This document shows positions 1 to 7,509 of a stretch of DNA of 22,039 nucleotides, one piece after another. The stretch is taken from contig DATEGT010000109.1 of the NCBI GenBank assembly GCA_035280025.1, forward strand, positions 1 through 22,039, in the 5' to 3' direction. A program made the position numbers and the translations under genes. Below the pieces are notes generated by a model. The model searched no databases. It was given only the letters and a program-made list of their open reading frames with translations, and had not been told where the DNA came from. Source of the DNA: VBDM01 sp035280025. GTDB taxonomy: Bacteria; Pseudomonadota; Gammaproteobacteria; Burkholderiales; SG8-39. The first letter of the stretch is position 1. Each line of letters starts with the position of its first letter.

Positions 1-477
1 GCCGTCGGCGACAGCATCGCGGTCAACGGCGCCTGCCTGACCGTGGTGAAGCGCGGGAGGAAGAGCTTCAGCGTGGACGTATCCCGCGAAACCCTGCGCT
101 GCACCGCGGGCCTGGACCAGCCCGGCGAGGTGAACCTCGAAAAGGCGCTCAGGCTGTCCGAGAAGCTCGACGGCCATCTGGTCCTCGGTCACGTCGATGG
201 CGTCGGCAAGGTCACCGGGATCGAGCGGCTCGGTGCGAACCGCATGCTTCGAGTACGCGCACCCTCCGTGCTCGCGCGCTACATCGCGCGCAAGGGCTCG
301 ATCGCGGTGCACGGCGTGAGCCTTACCGTCAACGCCGTGCGCGGCGCCGAATTCGAGGTCAACCTGATCCCGCACACGCTCGCCGTGACCACGCTCGAGG
401 ACCTCCGCGTCGGCGACCGCGTAAACCTCGAGGTCGATCCTCTGGCGCGCTACGCGGAACGGCTGCTCCGCCGCTGA
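1..477 (+). CDS. ribE: Riboflavin synthase alpha chain, 3' part (5' end outside window)
   Basis: Riboflavin synthase dismutates two 6,7-dimethyl-8-ribityllumazine molecules into riboflavin plus a pyrimidinedione; it is cytosolic. The frame is open from base 1, so about the first 40 residues are missing; 158 residues are visible. The family's internal duplication shows: VNGACLTV near the left edge (with the Cys conserved in the N-terminal lumazine barrel) recurs as VHGVSLTVN in the C-terminal barrel. GHLVLGHVDG, typical of the start of the second barrel, lies between them. The stop TGA (475-477) shares its A with the ATG of hrpA, so the two are probably co-transcribed. No FMN riboswitch can be judged, because the upstream region is outside the window. 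Confidence 0.95.
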   Translation, partial: AVGDSIAVNGACLTVVKRGRKSFSVDVSRETLRCTAGLDQPGEVNLEKALRLSEKLDGHLVLGHVDGVGKVTGIERLGANRMLRVRAPSVLARYIARKGSIAVHGVSLTVNAVRGAEFEVNLIPHTLAVTTLEDLRVGDRVNLEVDPLARYAERLLRR

Positions 478-3400
478 TGAGGTTTTCACCGGAAGAGATC
501 GAGCGCCGCCGCGCGCTCGCACCTCGTCCCGAATTTCCCGAGGAGCTGCCGATCTCCGCCAAGCGCGAGGAGATCGCCAGGGCCGTCGCTGAGAATCAGG
601 TCGTCATCGTTTGCGGCGAAACCGGCTCGGGCAAGACCACGCAGCTTCCGAAAATCTGCCTCGGGCTCGGCCGCGGGGTCGCGGGCCTGATCGGCCACAC
701 CCAGCCGCGCAGGATCGCCGCGCGCGCTACCGCCGCCCGCCTCGCGCAGGAGCTGAAGACGGAGCTCGGCGGCGCGGTCGGCTACAAGATCCGCTTCACG
801 GACAGGGTCGGCGCGCGCTCCTATATCAAGGTGATGACCGATGGCATCCTGCTCGCGGAGACGCAGGGCGACCGCGAGCTCAGGCAATACGACACGCTCA
901 TCATCGACGAGGCTCACGAGCGCAGCCTCAACATCGATTTCCTGCTCGGCTACGTCAAACAGCTCCTCCCGAGGAGGCGCGATCTCAAGCTCGTCATCAC
1001 TTCCGCGACCATAGATGCCGAGCGCTTCTCCAGGCACTTCGACGGCGCGCCGGCGATCGAAGTGTCGGGAAGGCTCTACCCAGTGGAGGTCCGCTATCGT
1101 CCCTTGGAAGAGGAAGACGGCGATTCCGATATCAACGACGCGATCGCCGACACCGTGGACGACCTTGCGCGCTTGGGGCAGGGAGATGTCCTGGTGTTCC
1201 TGCCGGGTGAGCGCGAGATACGAGAGGCGGCGGAGACGCTTCGCAAGCGGCACCCGCCCCACACCGAGATCCTGCCCCTCTATGCGAGGCTTTCCACCGC
1301 GGAGCAGAGCCGGGTGTTCGCCGCGCACGGAGGCCGGCGCATCGTGCTCGCGACCAACGTAGCCGAGACTTCGCTCACCGTGCCCGGGATCCGCTACGTG
1401 GTGGACACCGGGCTGGCGAGGATCAAGCGCTACAGCTATCGCAACAAGGTCGAGCAGCTGCGCGTGGAGAATATCTCGCAAGCCTCGGCGAAGCAGCGCG
1501 CGGGGCGCTGCGGCCGCGTGGCGAGCGGAATCTGCGTTCGGCTGTACGCGGAAGGCGAGCTTGAACGGCGACCCCCTTTCACCGACCCGGAGGTGCTGCG
1601 TTCTTCGCTCGCGAATGTCATCCTGCGGATGAAGTCGCTTGGCCTCTCCGCCATCGAGGACTTTCCGTTCATAGATCCTCCCATTCCGCGAGCCATCCAG
1701 GACGGCTACGCCCTGCTCGCGGAGCTCGGGGCGGTCGACGAGGGGAACGAGCTCACCGAAACGGGAAAGCAGCTGGCGAAACTCCCGGTCGACCCGCGTA
1801 TCGCGCGCATGGTGCTCGCTGCGAGGTCGGAGAACGCACTGCGCGAGGTGCTCGTCATCGCCTCGGCGCTGTCGGTGCAGGACCCGCGCGAGCGGCCGGC
1901 GGATCGAGCCGGGTCAGCCGACGAGGCGCAAAAGAAATTCGACGACGAGAAGTCGGACTTCCTTTCCTGGCTGAAACTGTGGAAGTTCTTCGAGGAGGGG
2001 CTTCAGAGCGGCAAGTCGGGGCGGAAGCTCCACCAGACCTGCCGCGATCACTTCCTGTCGTACAACCGCATGCGCGAATGGCGCGACATCCACGGGCAGC
2101 TCAAGGAGCTGGTTGCGGAGCTCGGATGGAAGATCTCGGAAATACCCGCCACCTACGCCCAGATCCATCGCGCACTGCTCGCGGGGCTGCTCGGCAACGT
2201 CGGCATGAAGACGGAGGAGGGCAACTATCTCGGCGCACGCGGCATCCGGTTCTGGATTCACCCCGGCTCGGGCGTGGGGAAGAAAGCCGGGCGCTGGGTC
2301 ATGGCCGCCGAGGTCACCGAGACCACGCGCCTGTATGCGCGCTGCGTCGCTACGATCGACGCCGAGTGGCTCGAATCCGTCGGCGCGCACCTGGTTAAGC
2401 GCCATCGCTACGAGCCGCACTGGGAGAGAAAGGCGGCGCACGTCGCTGCGCTCGAGCGCGGCACGCTCTACGGGCTGCCGCTCTATACCGGGCGACGGGT
2501 GCACTACGGGCCGACGGACCCGGTCGAGTCGCGCAGAATCTTCATCCGCCAGGCGCTGGTCGAAGGCGACTACGAAACCCGCGCTCCCTTTTTCGCCCAC
2601 AATCGCAGACTCGTGCGCGAGATCGAGCAGCTCGAGCACAAGTCGCGCCGTCCCGACGTGCTGGTGGACGACGAGCTGATTTACGCGTTCTACGACAGCC
2701 TCGTTCCGGAGGGCATTCACAACGGCGCAGATTTCGAGGGCTGGCGCCGCGACGCCGAGCGCGGCGATGCAAATGCGCTGTTTCTGAAGCGCGAAGACTT
2801 GATGCGCCACGAGGCGGCGGGAATCACCACCGCGCAGTTCCCGGCGCGCCTGGAGATGGCCGGAAGCAGCTTCCCTCTCGACTACCACCACGAGCCGGGA
2901 TCTCCCCGTGACGGCGTGACGCTCAGCGTGCCCCTGCTCGCGCTCAATCAGATCGACGCCACGAAGTGCGACTGGCTGGTTCCCGGCCTGATCCGGGAGA
3001 AGGTCACCCGTCTGGCGAAGTCCCTCCCTCAGAAACTCCGCCACCCGCTTGGGGTCCTGCCCGAGTTCGTCGACGCTTTCCTCGCGGCAAATTCGGTTCC
3101 CGACGCGCCGCTCGTGGATGCCCTGGCGCGCTACGCGCGCCGCGAGCTGAACCTCTCGATCCCGCCCGATGCGTTCCGTCCGGAGATGCTGCCTGCGCAC
3201 CTGTCGATGAATTTCCGCATCGTCGACGAGCACGTCCGGCAGCTGGCTATGGGGCGCAATCTCGCGCAGCTCCGCGCCGAGCTTGGCGACGCGGCCGGTA
3301 CGCGGTTCGCGGAACTCGCGCATGCCGAGACTCCCTCCCGGAAGACGACGGCATGGGATTTCGGCGATCTGAAGGAGGTCGTGGAGATACGCCGCGGCTC

Positions 3401-4193
3401 CGAGACGCTGATCGGCTACCCGGGCCTCGCCGATTACGGCGACGCGGTCAGCCTCGAGGTGTTCGATTCGGCGGAAAAGGCGCGCGAGGCGCACCTCGCC
3501 GGCTTGCGTCGCCTCTTCATGCTGCGGTTGAAGGAGCAGGCGCGGCACATCGAGAAGACCTTTCCGGAGATGCAGGCGATGGCCATGCAGTTCACCGCCT
3601 TCGGAGGCGCCGACGAACTGCGCTCGCAGCTGCTTGCCGCAGCGTTCGACCGGGCCTGCATGCAGGATCCCTGGCCGCGAACTCGCGCGGAGTTCGAGCG
3701 CCGATGCGACGAGGTGCGCTCGCGCGTCGGCCTGGTGGCGCAGGAGATCGCACGGCTCGTCGGGGTCATCCTGGCGGAGCATTCGGGATTGCAGAAAAAG
3801 GTTCAGCAGCTGTCAAAAACTTTCCCCGCGCCGTGCCGCGAGGTCCAGGAGAGCGTCGCCCTGCTGCTGTCGAAGGGATTTGTCGAGCGGACGCCCTACG
3901 AAAGGCTGCAGCATTTTCCGCGATACCTGAAAGCCGCGACCCTCCGACTGGACAAGCTCCGTGCCGATCCGGCGCGCGACGCGCGTCTCGCCGCGGAGCT
4001 GGCCCCGCTGCTCGTGCAGTGGCAGCGAGAGCAGTCGAAGCAGGCGAGGTCCGGTCGGCCCGACGCGAGACTCGAGCAGTTCCGCTGGCTGCTCGAGGAG
4101 TTGCGGGTGCAGCTCTTCGCACAGGAGCTCAAGACTCCTGTCCCCGTTTCGGTGAAGCGCCTGGCGAAGATGTGGCAGACTACCGGCAGGTGA
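477..4193 (+). CDS. hrpA: ATP-dependent RNA helicase HrpA (DEAH box)
   Basis: Large DEAH-box RNA helicase, 1238 aa, close to the ~1300 aa usual for proteobacterial HrpA. Visible motifs in order are GETGSGKTTQ (Walker A, residues 47-56), DEAH (144-147), SAT (176-178) and QRAGRCGR (motif VI, 340-347). The helicase-associated and OB-fold regions follow, and the C-terminal half is the long DUF3418-type region characteristic of HrpA. From family knowledge, HrpA acts in RNA metabolism and in rescue of stalled or collided ribosomes. The ATG at 477 overlaps the ribE stop by one base (TGATG), giving translational coupling. EI24 follows after 7 bp. No frameshift was seen. Long ORFs on the opposite strand are GC-driven shadows. 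Confidence 0.96.
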   Translation: MRFSPEEIERRRALAPRPEFPEELPISAKREEIARAVAENQVVIVCGETGSGKTTQLPKICLGLGRGVAGLIGHTQPRRIAARATAARLAQELKTELGGAVGYKIRFTDRVGARSYIKVMTDGILLAETQGDRELRQYDTLIIDEAHERSLNIDFLLGYVKQLLPRRRDLKLVITSATIDAERFSRHFDGAPAIEVSGRLYPVEVRYRPLEEEDGDSDINDAIADTVDDLARLGQGDVLVFLPGEREIREAAETLRKRHPPHTEILPLYARLSTAEQSRVFAAHGGRRIVLATNVAETSLTVPGIRYVVDTGLARIKRYSYRNKVEQLRVENISQASAKQRAGRCGRVASGICVRLYAEGELERRPPFTDPEVLRSSLANVILRMKSLGLSAIEDFPFIDPPIPRAIQDGYALLAELGAVDEGNELTETGKQLAKLPVDPRIARMVLAARSENALREVLVIASALSVQDPRERPADRAGSADEAQKKFDDEKSDFLSWLKLWKFFEEGLQSGKSGRKLHQTCRDHFLSYNRMREWRDIHGQLKELVAELGWKISEIPATYAQIHRALLAGLLGNVGMKTEEGNYLGARGIRFWIHPGSGVGKKAGRWVMAAEVTETTRLYARCVATIDAEWLESVGAHLVKRHRYEPHWERKAAHVAALERGTLYGLPLYTGRRVHYGPTDPVESRRIFIRQALVEGDYETRAPFFAHNRRLVREIEQLEHKSRRPDVLVDDELIYAFYDSLVPEGIHNGADFEGWRRDAERGDANALFLKREDLMRHEAAGITTAQFPARLEMAGSSFPLDYHHEPGSPRDGVTLSVPLLALNQIDATKCDWLVPGLIREKVTRLAKSLPQKLRHPLGVLPEFVDAFLAANSVPDAPLVDALARYARRELNLSIPPDAFRPEMLPAHLSMNFRIVDEHVRQLAMGRNLAQLRAELGDAAGTRFAELAHAETPSRKTTAWDFGDLKEVVEIRRGSETLIGYPGLADYGDAVSLEVFDSAEKAREAHLAGLRRLFMLRLKEQARHIEKTFPEMQAMAMQFTAFGGADELRSQLLAAAFDRACMQDPWPRTRAEFERRCDEVRSRVGLVAQEIARLVGVILAEHSGLQKKVQQLSKTFPAPCREVQESVALLLSKGFVERTPYERLQHFPRYLKAATLRLDKLRADPARDARLAAELAPLLVQWQREQSKQARSGRPDARLEQFRWLLEELRVQLFAQELKTPVPVSVKRLAKMWQTTGR

Positions 4194-4200
4194 GAGACGC

Positions 4201-4947
4201 ATGGAGAGGATCCTTGCCGCGTTGCTGAAGGGCTTCGCCAGCCTGCTGCATCCGAGGATGCTCTGGCTCATGGTGTGGCCGATGCTGGTCGCTCTGGCAA
4301 TCTGGCTTACGCTTGCGGCGCTGTACTGGGGTCAGGCCGCGACCTGGATCGGCTTCAAGTTGCACCATTGGCCGGCCTACGAGTGGGCGACCTCGTTCTG
4401 GCCCTTGACGCTCCTCACCGCGTGGCTCGCGTGGCTCTTCCTGCTTTTCCTCTTCGTGCCGGTCGTGCTCGTCACCGCGGTCCTGATCATCAGCGTCGTT
4501 GCGATGCCGGCCATGGTCGCCTACGTCGCCGAGCGCGACTATCCGCGCCTTGCCAGGAGAAGAGGCGGCACTTTCGCGGGCAGCGTGTGGAACGCGCTTG
4601 CGTCGCTGGTGTTCTTCACGCTGATGTTCGCGCTGACGCTGCCCCTGTGGCTCATACCGCTGCTTTGGCCCGTGCTGCCGGTGGTGCTCTTCGGATACTT
4701 CAACCAGCGCGTCTACCGCTACGACGCGCTCGCCGAGCATGGCACGGCGGCGGAAGTCGCCCAGGTGATCGCGCGGAATCGCGGCGAACTTTTTCTGCTC
4801 GGCGTTGCGCTCGCGCTCATCGGGCACGTGCCCTTGCTCGGGCTCGCCATGCCCGTCTATGGAGGACTCGTCTTCACCCACTACGGGCTCGCGCGCCTCG
4901 CCGGACTGCGCGACGAGCCGATCGAGGGAAGCGCCACGCGAGCATGA
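4201..4947 (+). CDS. EI24 / CysZ-like integral membrane protein
   Basis: A 248-aa polytopic membrane protein of the EI24 domain family, which includes CysZ (sulfate permease) and many uncharacterised members. Several hydrophobic segments are obvious, at roughly residues 15-43, 62-105, 135-170 and 195-230. The N-terminal layout, an amphipathic helix followed by HPRMLWLMVWPML, fits this family. Betaproteobacterial EI24 proteins of this length are usually unassigned, and nothing nearby (no cys genes) supports sulfate transport. I therefore give no symbol. It starts 7 bp after hrpA. Its stop overlaps the ATG of the next gene by 4 bp (ATGA), consistent with one transcript. Confidence 0.8.
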   Translation: MERILAALLKGFASLLHPRMLWLMVWPMLVALAIWLTLAALYWGQAATWIGFKLHHWPAYEWATSFWPLTLLTAWLAWLFLLFLFVPVVLVTAVLIISVVAMPAMVAYVAERDYPRLARRRGGTFAGSVWNALASLVFFTLMFALTLPLWLIPLLWPVLPVVLFGYFNQRVYRYDALAEHGTAAEVAQVIARNRGELFLLGVALALIGHVPLLGLAMPVYGGLVFTHYGLARLAGLRDEPIEGSATRA

Positions 4948-5699
4948 GAGTCGGGACGATCATCATCGGGGAAGAGATCATCGTCGGCAAGCGCGCCGAC
5001 AAGCATTTCGCCAAACTGATCGAGATACTCGCGGTTCGGGGCATGAAGCTCGCATGGTGCGAGTACCTCGGAGACGTTCCGGAGCTGATCACAGCCACCC
5101 TCAAGCGCACGTTCGCTTCCGAAGACCTGGTTTTCAGCTTCGGAGGCATCGGCGCGACGCCCGACGATCACACGCGCCAGTCTGCTGCCGATGCGCTCGG
5201 CATCGGCCTCGAGTTGCATCCCGACGCCGAGGCGGCGATCCGCTCTCGCACTGACATGGAGATCACTCCGCAGAGGCTCAAAATGGGCGAGTTTCCGCGG
5301 GGGGCACGCATCATCCCGAATGCCTACAACCGCATTCCCGGCTTCTCTGTCGGGCATCACCACTTCGTTCCTGGATTCCCGGTGATGGCGTGGCCCATGG
5401 TTGAGTGGGTGCTCGACAACCACTATCGGGCGTTCTTCCATCGCGTACCCGAATCGGAGGCCTCGATCGTCGTCTACGAACTCGCGGAATCGACGATCAC
5501 GCCGCTCATGCTCGAGGTCGAGGCTAAATTCCGGGGACTCAAATCGTTCAGCCTTCCGAGTATCGGAGAGGCGGGCGTGCGCCGGCATATCGAGCTCGGT
5601 GTGCGCGGCGCTCCCGACGAGGTCATATCCGCCATCGAGCGCATGAAAGAGGGCGTCACCGCGCTCGGAGGAAGGTGGGAGCCCGTGAGATCCGGTTAG
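4944..5699 (+). CDS. Stand-alone CinA-type / MoCF-domain (molybdopterin-binding fold) protein
   Basis: 251 aa starting at the ATG at 4944, which overlaps the EI24 stop as ATGA; the frame is open further upstream but only as a shadow of EI24. The N-terminal ~170 residues form a MoCF_biosynth (MoaB/MogA/CinA) fold: MRVGTIIIGEEI at the start and the signature FGGIGATPDDHT around residues 66-77. The last ~80 residues (SIVVYELAEST onward) resemble the KH-like part of CinA. The nicotinamide-nucleotide deamidase (PncC) domain of full-length CinA (~410 aa) is absent, so a CinA deamidase role should not be assumed. Such proteins are commonly called competence/damage-inducible protein A, but the function is unproven. 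It is the last gene of the ribE-hrpA-EI24 run. Confidence 0.85.
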   Translation: MRVGTIIIGEEIIVGKRADKHFAKLIEILAVRGMKLAWCEYLGDVPELITATLKRTFASEDLVFSFGGIGATPDDHTRQSAADALGIGLELHPDAEAAIRSRTDMEITPQRLKMGEFPRGARIIPNAYNRIPGFSVGHHHFVPGFPVMAWPMVEWVLDNHYRAFFHRVPESEASIVVYELAESTITPLMLEVEAKFRGLKSFSLPSIGEAGVRRHIELGVRGAPDEVISAIERMKEGVTALGGRWEPVRSG

Positions 5700-5718
5700 C
5701 CGGGCTCGTGCCGAGCGC

Positions 5719-5793
5719 ACAAACAAAAAGCCCTGGCTTGCGCCAGGGCTTTAGGGCGCCCCCGGAGAGGAGGAGGAGGAGAACCGGGGGCGC
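5719..5793 (-). ncRNA. Candidate small RNA from the phasin 3' UTR: anti-Shine-Dalgarno loop hairpin plus terminator
   Basis: On the minus strand, shortly after the phasin stop codon, a perfect 10-bp GC stem (GCGCCCCCGG, 5793-5784, with CCGGGGGCGC, 5765-5756) closes an 18-nt pyrimidine loop, UUCUCCUCCUCCUCCUCU. The loop repeats CUCC, the core of the 16S rRNA anti-SD. Three bases later comes a strong intrinsic terminator. A GC hairpin with an exposed CCUCC loop followed by a terminator is the architecture of known anti-SD small RNAs in proteobacteria. A separate 5' end (processing or own promoter) cannot be seen, so this may be just a 3' UTR structure. Confidence 0.4.
5727..5752 (-). terminator. 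Intrinsic terminator of the phasin gene
   Basis: Perfect 11-bp inverted repeat (AAAGCCCTGGC / GCCAGGGCTTT) with a 4-nt loop. Read on the minus strand the stem runs into TTTTTGTTT, a good U-tract with a GCAA tetraloop. On the plus strand the trailing sequence is only TTTAGGG, so it would be a weaker terminator for the CinA-like gene at 4944-5699. Confidence 0.9.
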
Positions 5794-5808
5794 GGGAGAA
5801 GGACGACT

Positions 5809-6357
5809 TTAGGCGTTGCCCGCGTGTTTTCTTTCCTTGGTTTCCTTGGGCGCCGCGCTGGCCGCAGCGAAATTGGCCTCGGCGATTTCGTTAGCCTGCT
5901 TGGCGACCTTGCTGAAGCTGTCATAGGCGGTGCTCGCCGCCGCGAGGGCAGATTTGACTGCCGCTACCGCGACGTCGGAACCAGCGGGAGCATTTTTCGA
6001 GGCTTTGTCGAGGACACTCACCAGGTTCTTGTTGAACTCGGCCGCCCGCGCCTCGATGAACTTCGCGATCTCGCCTTGGGTCTGCGCGGCCACTTCATAG
6101 ATGCTGCGCGAGTAGGCGATCGCCTTTTCCAGGTTCGGCTGGGAAACAGCAGCGTTCAGGCTGAAGTATTCTTGCGCGTCCTTGGCTCCGAGCAAGGACT
6201 TGACCCGGTTCAATCCTTCTTCGAAGGCTGCTTTGGCGGCGCTGAAGTTGAGGTTGGAAAGACGTTCGTAGGCGGTGAATTGGGTGCTGGCGAGGCCAAG
6301 CAAGGCCTCAACGCCGGCCTTGTTGGCGCCGACGATTTGTTCAGGGGTCAGGTACAT
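5809..6357 (-). CDS. phaP: Phasin family protein (PHA granule-associated)
   Basis: 182 aa, from the start MYLTPEQIVGANKAGVEALL. Phasins coat polyhydroxyalkanoate granules in the cytoplasm and control their size and number. The sequence is the typical mainly helical, Ala-rich phasin pattern (LASTQFTAYERLSNLNFSA, then SIYEVAAQTQGEIAKFIE) ending in a charged, Ala/Lys-rich tail. The start at 6357 is chosen because GGAGA lies 5 bp upstream on the minus strand; a TTG at 6369 would place that ribosome-binding site inside the gene. It has its own promoter (6436-6463) and terminator (5727-5752), so it is probably monocistronic. Its presence implies that the organism stores PHA, although no synthase gene is in view. 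Confidence 0.92.
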   Translation of the reverse strand: MYLTPEQIVGANKAGVEALLGLASTQFTAYERLSNLNFSAAKAAFEEGLNRVKSLLGAKDAQEYFSLNAAVSQPNLEKAIAYSRSIYEVAAQTQGEIAKFIEARAAEFNKNLVSVLDKASKNAPAGSDVAVAAVKSALAAASTAYDSFSKVAKQANEIAEANFAAASAAPKETKERKHAGNA

Positions 6358-6416
6358 GCTCGTCTCCAATGGGTCTGTGGGTTGCGTGTTTGGCAGTGGA
6401 TCATCCGAAAGCGATA

Positions 6417-6430
6417 TTGCACTGCAGCAA
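6417..6430 (-). promoter_or_regulatory. Inverted repeat over the predicted phasin start site; candidate PhaR operator
   Basis: Minus-strand TTGCTGCAGTGCAA has TTGC/GCAA arms around a CTGCAG core and begins about 6 bp after the phasin -10 box. An operator at +1 suits a repressor. PhaR repression of phaP promoters is established in PHA producers such as Cupriavidus and Paracoccus, with TGC/GCA-rich sites reported. The link to this site is inference. Confidence 0.4.
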
Positions 6431-6435
6431 ACGTC

Positions 6436-6463
6436 ATTCTACGCGGCCGCGGACACATGTCAA
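6436..6463 (-). promoter_or_regulatory. Sigma70-type promoter of the phasin gene
   Basis: On the minus strand, a consensus -35 TTGACA (6463-6458), a 16-bp spacer and a -10 TAGAAT (6441-6436), followed by an ~75-nt leader to the phasin ATG. This is the closest match to consensus in the window, as expected for an abundant protein. The rest of the 187-bp gap between the phasin and gluQ (6464-6544) is unusually AT-rich; I see no other gene in it. Confidence 0.75.
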
Positions 6464-6544
6464 GAGAAATTTGTGCGTCGCAATATGTTCCTGGAAGTCA
6501 GTGGATACAAACAAATAATATGTTGTTTCATAATCACTAAGTAC

Positions 6545-7456
6545 CTACGATCCCTCGGACTCGATTGCAAGCCTCGCAGGGATTTTCTGCGTGTCCCAGT
6601 TGCCGATTGCCCAAGTCCAAAGGTCCTCGACCGAACCCGCCGCCAAGCCCTCCGGCGGATCCTGTCCAAGAAAACGCAGCGCCCTCCAGACCTGCTCGCT
6701 TGGCCGGACGGGCAGAACGGGAGCCGCAAGGGTCTGCTTGCTGAGCTTCTGGCCGAATCGATTGACGGCGACGGGAAGGTGAGCGTACCGCGGCGTCGGA
6801 TAGCCGAGCCGCCGCTGCAGCAGGATTTGCCGTGGGGTAGACCCGAGCAGGTCTGCGCCGCGGACGACATCGGTAATGCCTTGCTCGAAATCGTCTACGA
6901 CGACGGCTAGTTGATAGGCAAACAGGCCATCGGCGCGGCGCACGACGAAATCGCCGACTTCGCGGGCCAGGTTCTGCTCGATGCGGCCTTGGAGCCGGTC
7001 TTGGAAGTCGATCAGCGCGTCGTCGACGCGGACACGGACCGCCCTTGCCGGGCGGCCCGTTGGAGGGCCGTTCCGACAGGTGCCCGGATAGACAGGCTCG
7101 CTTCCTTCGTCGAGGCTCGAGTCGGCGATCTCCCGGCGCGTGCAAGCGCAGGGAAACACCGCGCCGCCGCGCTGCAGACGCTCGAGCGCCGCTGCGTAGA
7201 GCGGGTCGCGGCGGCTTTGCCGCACTACTTCACCGTCCCATTCGAACCCACATGCGTCGAGCGTGCCGAGAATCGCGTCCGCAGCTCCTTCGACTTCGCG
7301 CGGCCGGTCGAGATCCTCGATGCGCAAAAGCCACGCGCCCCCGTTCCTTCGGGCGTCCAGATAGCTGCCGACCGCCGCGATCAAAGACCCGAAATGCAGC
7401 GGGCCCGTGGGCGAGGGGGCAAATCGCCCCCGATAGGACATCTTCGAGTCATGCAT
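6545..7456 (-). CDS. gluQ: Glutamyl-Q tRNA(Asp) synthetase
   Basis: 303 aa, the length of the truncated GluRS paralogue (YadB) that lacks the anticodon-binding domain. It activates glutamate and transfers it to queuosine at position 34 of tRNA(Asp). Visible are RFAPSPTGPLHFGSL (HIGH-type motif, residues 11-25), RIEDLDRPR (45-53), a zinc site with Cys103, Cys105, Tyr123 and Cys127, and KLSKQ (237-241) as the KMSKS-type loop. The start is uncertain: ATG at 7456 (MHDSKMSYRGRF) or ATG at 7441 (MSYRGRF); neither has a clear ribosome-binding site. The gene diverges from the NADH dehydrogenase across 53 bp. No terminator was seen before the phasin promoter region. Confidence 0.93.
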   Translation of the reverse strand: MHDSKMSYRGRFAPSPTGPLHFGSLIAAVGSYLDARRNGGAWLLRIEDLDRPREVEGAADAILGTLDACGFEWDGEVVRQSRRDPLYAAALERLQRGGAVFPCACTRREIADSSLDEGSEPVYPGTCRNGPPTGRPARAVRVRVDDALIDFQDRLQGRIEQNLAREVGDFVVRRADGLFAYQLAVVVDDFEQGITDVVRGADLLGSTPRQILLQRRLGYPTPRYAHLPVAVNRFGQKLSKQTLAAPVLPVRPSEQVWRALRFLGQDPPEGLAAGSVEDLWTWAIGNWDTQKIPARLAIESEGS

Positions 7457-7470
7457 AATCTGCGTCGAAA

Positions 7471-7476
7471 ATCATA
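7471..7476 (-). promoter_or_regulatory. Possible -10 box for gluQ
   Basis: TATGAT on the minus strand, 14 bp upstream of the gluQ ATG at 7456. No convincing -35 was found at 16-18 bp spacing, so this is weak evidence. It lies in the 53-bp divergent region shared with the NADH dehydrogenase gene. Confidence 0.25.
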
Positions 7477-7509
7477 TCAGCCTTCTTTGCGCGACCATTC
7501 CCGGGAAAT

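Noticed and set aside
1914..3782. 622-codon open frame on the minus strand opposite hrpA (also 486-1481 and several shorter ones)
   Set aside because: Antisense shadow of a GC-rich gene; the translation has no recognisable domain and hrpA motifs on the plus strand are intact.
4275..4943. Upstream in-frame extension of the CinA-like protein (474-aa version)
   Set aside because: The extra part is Arg/Ala-rich out-of-frame EI24 sequence; the domain starts cleanly at the ATG at 4944 with the ATGA overlap.
6358..6369. TTG start four codons upstream for the phasin
   Set aside because: It would place the GGAGA ribosome-binding site inside the coding region; ATG 6357 fits better.
5824..6910. Plus-strand ORFs across the phasin and the gluQ 3' end (5824-6540 and 6275-6910)
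   Set aside because: Shadows of the minus-strand phasin and gluQ genes; the low-complexity translations match no family.
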